Of a stretch of 64,000 nt of DNA, positions 61,416 through 64,000 are shown one piece after another. The stretch comes from Pelomonas sp. Root1217 (GTDB taxonomy: Bacteria; Pseudomonadota; Gammaproteobacteria; Burkholderiales; Burkholderiaceae_C): the NCBI RefSeq assembly GCF_001425705.1, contig NZ_LMDC01000030.1, forward strand, positions 124,001-188,000, given 5' to 3'. Numbering within the stretch: the first letter of the stretch is position 1; every line of letters starts with the position of its first letter. The notes under the pieces are model-generated. The model searched no databases. It was not told where the DNA came from and saw only the letters and a list, made by a program, of their open reading frames with translations. The position numbers and the translations under genes were made by a program.

Positions 61416-62105
61416 TTAACTTCCAAAATAACGCGATCGAACCGAAGGTGAGATCGCTCTGTACAGCGTTTCGAGAAACTCCTGCTGGACGGCAAACGAC
61501 TGCTCCTGTGGCAGCCCGACCGTCGAAACCCGCAGCAACATGCCGTCGGGGATCTGGCCCTTCAGGCCGAAACGAAGCTGATCCAGCTTGCGGGACAGGC
61601 CGGGCAAGGTGGCGTGCTCGTCGAGCGTCACCCAATAGGTGATGGGCTCGAAGCGCCCGCCCATTTCCCCGATGAGGCGCTGAACCTGGACCTGCTGTGC
61701 GCCAAAGCTCAATATGTGTCGACCGGCGCCCCGCACACGGAACCCCTGTGCGCTGTAGCAAAACTCGGGCCGATGCACGGCCGTGGCCTCGGAACTCTGG
61801 TCGGCGCCGTAAGCAATGGACAGCATGACGCGCTGCCCCGCCCTGTTGACGTAGGTGCGCGCGAGCAGTTGCGAATACAGCACATCGAGCCGGGCCTGCA
61901 GCGACGCATCGGGCAGCAGAGGAATGATGCTGGCATCGACGGCCCAGCCGTCGAGGACGCGCGGCACCTGCTGCTCCAGCAGGATGGGCGCCTTGGTGAG
62001 CGACAGGCGCTGCGTCGGCTTCATGGCTTCGGATGCCCACGCCGTGCCGGCCATGGCGCCCAAAAGGATCACGCCACGGCGCCGGGTCATCAAGGGCTCA
62101 GGCAT
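61416..62105 (-). CDS. epsI: Exosortase-associated protein EpsI (B type)
   Basis: The 229-residue protein is the EpsI partner of exosortase. The hallmark is ATAVHRPEFCYSAQGFRVRG, with a conserved HRPExCY. It starts with basic residues and a hydrophobic stretch (RRRGVILLGAMAGTAWA), suggesting a signal or anchor in the inner membrane facing the periplasm. EpsI is needed for EPS in Methylobacillus, but its biochemistry is unknown. It overlaps xrtB by 8 bases. Confidence 0.9.
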   Translation of the reverse strand: MPEPLMTRRRGVILLGAMAGTAWASEAMKPTQRLSLTKAPILLEQQVPRVLDGWAVDASIIPLLPDASLQARLDVLYSQLLARTYVNRAGQRVMLSIAYGADQSSEATAVHRPEFCYSAQGFRVRGAGRHILSFGAQQVQVQRLIGEMGGRFEPITYWVTLDEHATLPGLSRKLDQLRFGLKGQIPDGMLLRVSTVGLPQEQSFAVQQEFLETLYRAISPSVRSRYFGS

Positions 62106-62976
62106 GCACGGCTCCTTGTCGTTTCGTCAGCGAGGCGGCGTCGAACCGGCCCAGCAGTGTGTCCACCGCGAGGATGAGCGTCAGCGCGACCAGGAAGAGC
62201 ACCATGCCGGCGAATCCGTGCACGAAGCCTTGCCCGGCCGCGTCGCCGAAGTGGTAGGTGACGAGGATGAGGATGACCACTCGCACCACGTTGGCAACGA
62301 ACGAAATGGGGATGATGAGAATTGCCAGCAGGATGTTGCGCCAGCGCGATGCGTGCGAAACGATGTTCATGTAAAGCAAGCCCAGTGACTCGAGCGTGAA
62401 CATGGAGTTCAGGCCGGCACAGGCATCCGCAACCAGCAGCTGGTATTGGCCCACCTGAATGACCACGCCGGCGCGCGCCACCGGGTAATTGAAGCTGTGC
62501 AGCAGCGCTTCGGCCACATAGGACACGGCGGACTTCAGCGGCACGGTCATTGCCTGCACGAACACGCCCGGCAGCGGCACCATGAAGATCAGGAAAAACA
62601 GCGGAAACCAGGCCATCTTCAGCGCTGCCGGGCCTCGCCATAGCAACAGTGCGGCCGCCAGGATCAGGATATGGCTGCCGGCTTCCAGCTGGACGATGCT
62701 CTGCGAACGCCCCAGCGCGTAGATCGCCAAGGCGCTGGCCAACAAGATGCCGCCGCCAACGTTGGACGGCGCAACCGGGAGTGCAAACAGGCGCTCTCTC
62801 AGCCGCCACAGCAGCCATGCCGCCACGGCGATGATGATCGGCCCATGGCCTTGATCGTCAGACGCCCAGACGACCCTTTCAAGGTCGACATAGGTAGGAA
62901 TCAGCAACAGCAGGATTCCCAGGCCGAGCATCAAATCGCCCTGCCTGTCTCGCAGGATGTTCCGGATCGCAGTCAC
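62098..62976 (-). CDS. xrtB: Exosortase B (XrtB)
   Basis: Exosortase is a membrane Cys protease/transpeptidase that processes proteins with a PEP-CTERM tail. The 292-residue protein has about eight membrane segments and the catalytic residues: Cys in VADACAGLNSMFTLESLGLL, Arg in FVANVVRVVILILV and His in FVHGFAGMVLFLV. I take GTG 62976 as start, with AGGGG 8 bases upstream; TTG 62979 is also possible. B-type exosortases sit in EPS loci next to epsI and epsG, exactly as here. No PEP-CTERM target is seen in this window. Confidence 0.93.
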   Translation of the reverse strand: MTAIRNILRDRQGDLMLGLGILLLLIPTYVDLERVVWASDDQGHGPIIIAVAAWLLWRLRERLFALPVAPSNVGGGILLASALAIYALGRSQSIVQLEAGSHILILAAALLLWRGPAALKMAWFPLFFLIFMVPLPGVFVQAMTVPLKSAVSYVAEALLHSFNYPVARAGVVIQVGQYQLLVADACAGLNSMFTLESLGLLYMNIVSHASRWRNILLAILIIPISFVANVVRVVILILVTYHFGDAAGQGFVHGFAGMVLFLVALTLILAVDTLLGRFDAASLTKRQGAVHA

Positions 62977-63019
62977 CAAAATGCCCCTATGCGGCCACTT
63001 GCCCGGCCCACTCCTGCCT

Positions 63020-63910
63020 TCAGTGCGCGTTGAGAACGACGCCTGCCAATTCGGCTGGGCCGTTTGCCAGGCTGTCCACCAGGTCCTGGACGGCAGCGAC
63101 GCGAGTGGCGTCCTTGCGCGTCATCACCAGGGCCGCACCGCAGTGCGCCGCCGCAATGGCGCCGTCAGCACCGAGTTCCGCCGCTGGGGTGTCGACGATG
63201 ACGTAGTCGAACTTGCTGAGCACTTCCTTCATCAGCAAACCGAATGCGGGCCGCTCCAGCAGTTCGGTCGGATTCGGGGGAATGGTGCCCACGGGCATCA
63301 CGAACAGGCTGGGAAGGTCAGGAATGGTGCGGATGACGTTCGCTTCGGAGCGGCCGGACAGGATGCCGGACAAGCCGGCACGCGGTTCGGGCAGGCCGAA
63401 GATCTCGTGCTGGCGCGGATTGCGCATGTCGGCGTCCACCAGCAGCGTGCGGCCCCCAAGCTGGCTCAACGCCACGGCCATGTTGGCAGCAAAGAAGCTC
63501 TTGCCGTCGCCCTGCTCCGGACTGATCACGGCGATCGCGCGTTTTTGCTGGCCCGCGGCGAACAACCGCACGTTGATCTGGCTGCGCAGGATGCGGAAGG
63601 CCTCGGCCTGCTCGCTGAAGGGCTTGCTGGCCAGCACGAGCTCGGGGCTCAGCTGCGTGGCACTGCCCGGCGCATAGGGGTAGTGGAACTGCTGGCTCAG
63701 CGCCCACATCACGTCTTCGCCGTTGGCAAGGCCGAGTGCCACGGCAGCTTCACCGAAACGCACGCCCAGCTTCTTCTGGTGCGCCAGGATCTGCTCGACT
63801 TGCTCTGCCGTCAGCTTGTTGGCCGCGGCGATGATCCGACCAATGCTTTGGTCGTGAAGCACCCCTTGCGGGGCGTTGGCCGTTTGCGTGTTGTTGTCAG
63901 GCTGGTTCAT
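63020..63910 (-). CDS. epsG: Chain-length-determinant tyrosine kinase EpsG
   Basis: The 296-residue protein is a BY-kinase/MinD-type ATPase that works with the chain-length protein EpsF. Walker A is in SPEQGDGKSFFAANMAVALS, Walker A' in LLVDADMRNPRQHEIFGLPE and Walker B in DYVIVDTPAAELGAD. The N-terminal 100 residues form a GspE-N-like domain (LGVRFGEAAVALGLANGEDV). The usual C-terminal tyrosine cluster is missing; the tail ends ELAGVVLNAH. EpsG-type proteins commonly lack it. It is the first complete gene of the minus-strand EPS operon in this window. Confidence 0.9.
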   Translation of the reverse strand: MNQPDNNTQTANAPQGVLHDQSIGRIIAAANKLTAEQVEQILAHQKKLGVRFGEAAVALGLANGEDVMWALSQQFHYPYAPGSATQLSPELVLASKPFSEQAEAFRILRSQINVRLFAAGQQKRAIAVISPEQGDGKSFFAANMAVALSQLGGRTLLVDADMRNPRQHEIFGLPEPRAGLSGILSGRSEANVIRTIPDLPSLFVMPVGTIPPNPTELLERPAFGLLMKEVLSKFDYVIVDTPAAELGADGAIAAAHCGAALVMTRKDATRVAAVQDLVDSLANGPAELAGVVLNAH

Positions 63911-63916
63911 GAATCT

Positions 63917-64000
63917 TCACGCCTTGCTCGTGTGGCCAATCAAACCCCTGCGCAGGCCAAAAGCCTTGCCGGACTTGCGCGCTTTTGCATTCGTCCCCGG
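63917..64000 (-). CDS. C-terminal end of the gene upstream of epsG, probably epsF
   Basis: An open minus-strand frame enters from the window edge and stops with TGA at 63917-63919, 6 bases before the epsG start. Only 27 residues, rich in Lys and Arg, are visible. EpsF (chain-length determinant) is the usual upstream neighbour of epsG and ends in a cytoplasmic basic tail, so it is the best guess. The sequence alone cannot confirm it. Confidence 0.35.
   Translation of the reverse strand, partial: PGTNAKARKSGKAFGLRRGLIGHTSKA

Overview
The window is 64 kb of GC-rich, gene-dense DNA that looks chromosomal. It fits a betaproteobacterium of the Burkholderiales, most like the Roseateles/Pelomonas/Mitsuaria/Rubrivivax group. 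Pointers are the fmdB-DUF502-aspS-nudB order, the ubiJ-ubiB pair, an exosortase-B (XrtB/EpsI/EpsG/EpsL) polysaccharide locus, and a GC-rich dispersed repeat familiar from that order. I found no rRNA, tRNA, CRISPR array or intact insertion sequence. No stretch longer than 300 bases lacks a gene. The longest gaps are 8415-8642, 47364-47562, 43285-43447 and 4734-4892, and each is described below.

Left part (1-16480). It opens with the end of an unidentified gene. Then come an exported amidohydrolase, a small membrane protein, a DUF429 protein, a TPR-GGDEF diguanylate cyclase and what looks like a C-terminal remnant of a Fic protein. A LysR regulator is divergent from a RidA-like protein, followed by a ReAV-type asparaginase and a Thr-rich lipoprotein. 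A TetR regulator heads a complete tripartite RND efflux operon (outer-membrane factor, adaptor, pump). A chemotaxis receptor lies convergent to it.

Middle part (16541-34610). This holds a complete five-step histidine utilisation locus. hutC-D-I-G-F is divergent from hutU-H, with a palindromic HutC-type operator between the arms. The enzymes take histidine to urocanate, imidazolonepropionate, formiminoglutamate, formylglutamate and glutamate. Then follow clsB and an EEP phosphodiesterase, nudB, a CsgG-like lipoprotein, aspS, DUF502, fmdB, a sodium:solute symporter and the ubiquinone factors ubiB and ubiJ.

Right part (34702-64000). This is a large exopolysaccharide locus of the exosortase-B type. 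A plus-strand operon encodes the priming phosphotransferase, the EpsL barrel, GalE, ManC and RmlBDAC, and is followed by a glycosidase-like gene with its own upstream region. UDP-glucose dehydrogenase and a UDP-glucuronate 4-epimerase run on the minus strand. A large beta-helix lipoprotein follows on the plus strand and ends at a strong terminator. From 64000 back to 50734 a minus-strand operon encodes (epsF end)-epsG-xrtB-epsI-gmd-fcl-acetyltransferase-wzx-wzy-GT2-GT4-pyruvyl transferase-GT4-wecG. Together these supply UDP-Gal, GDP-Man, GDP-Fuc, dTDP-Rha, UDP-GlcA and UDP-GalA, build a lipid-linked repeat, decorate it with pyruvate and acetate, and flip and polymerise it. The outer-membrane export protein was not seen and may lie beyond base 64000.
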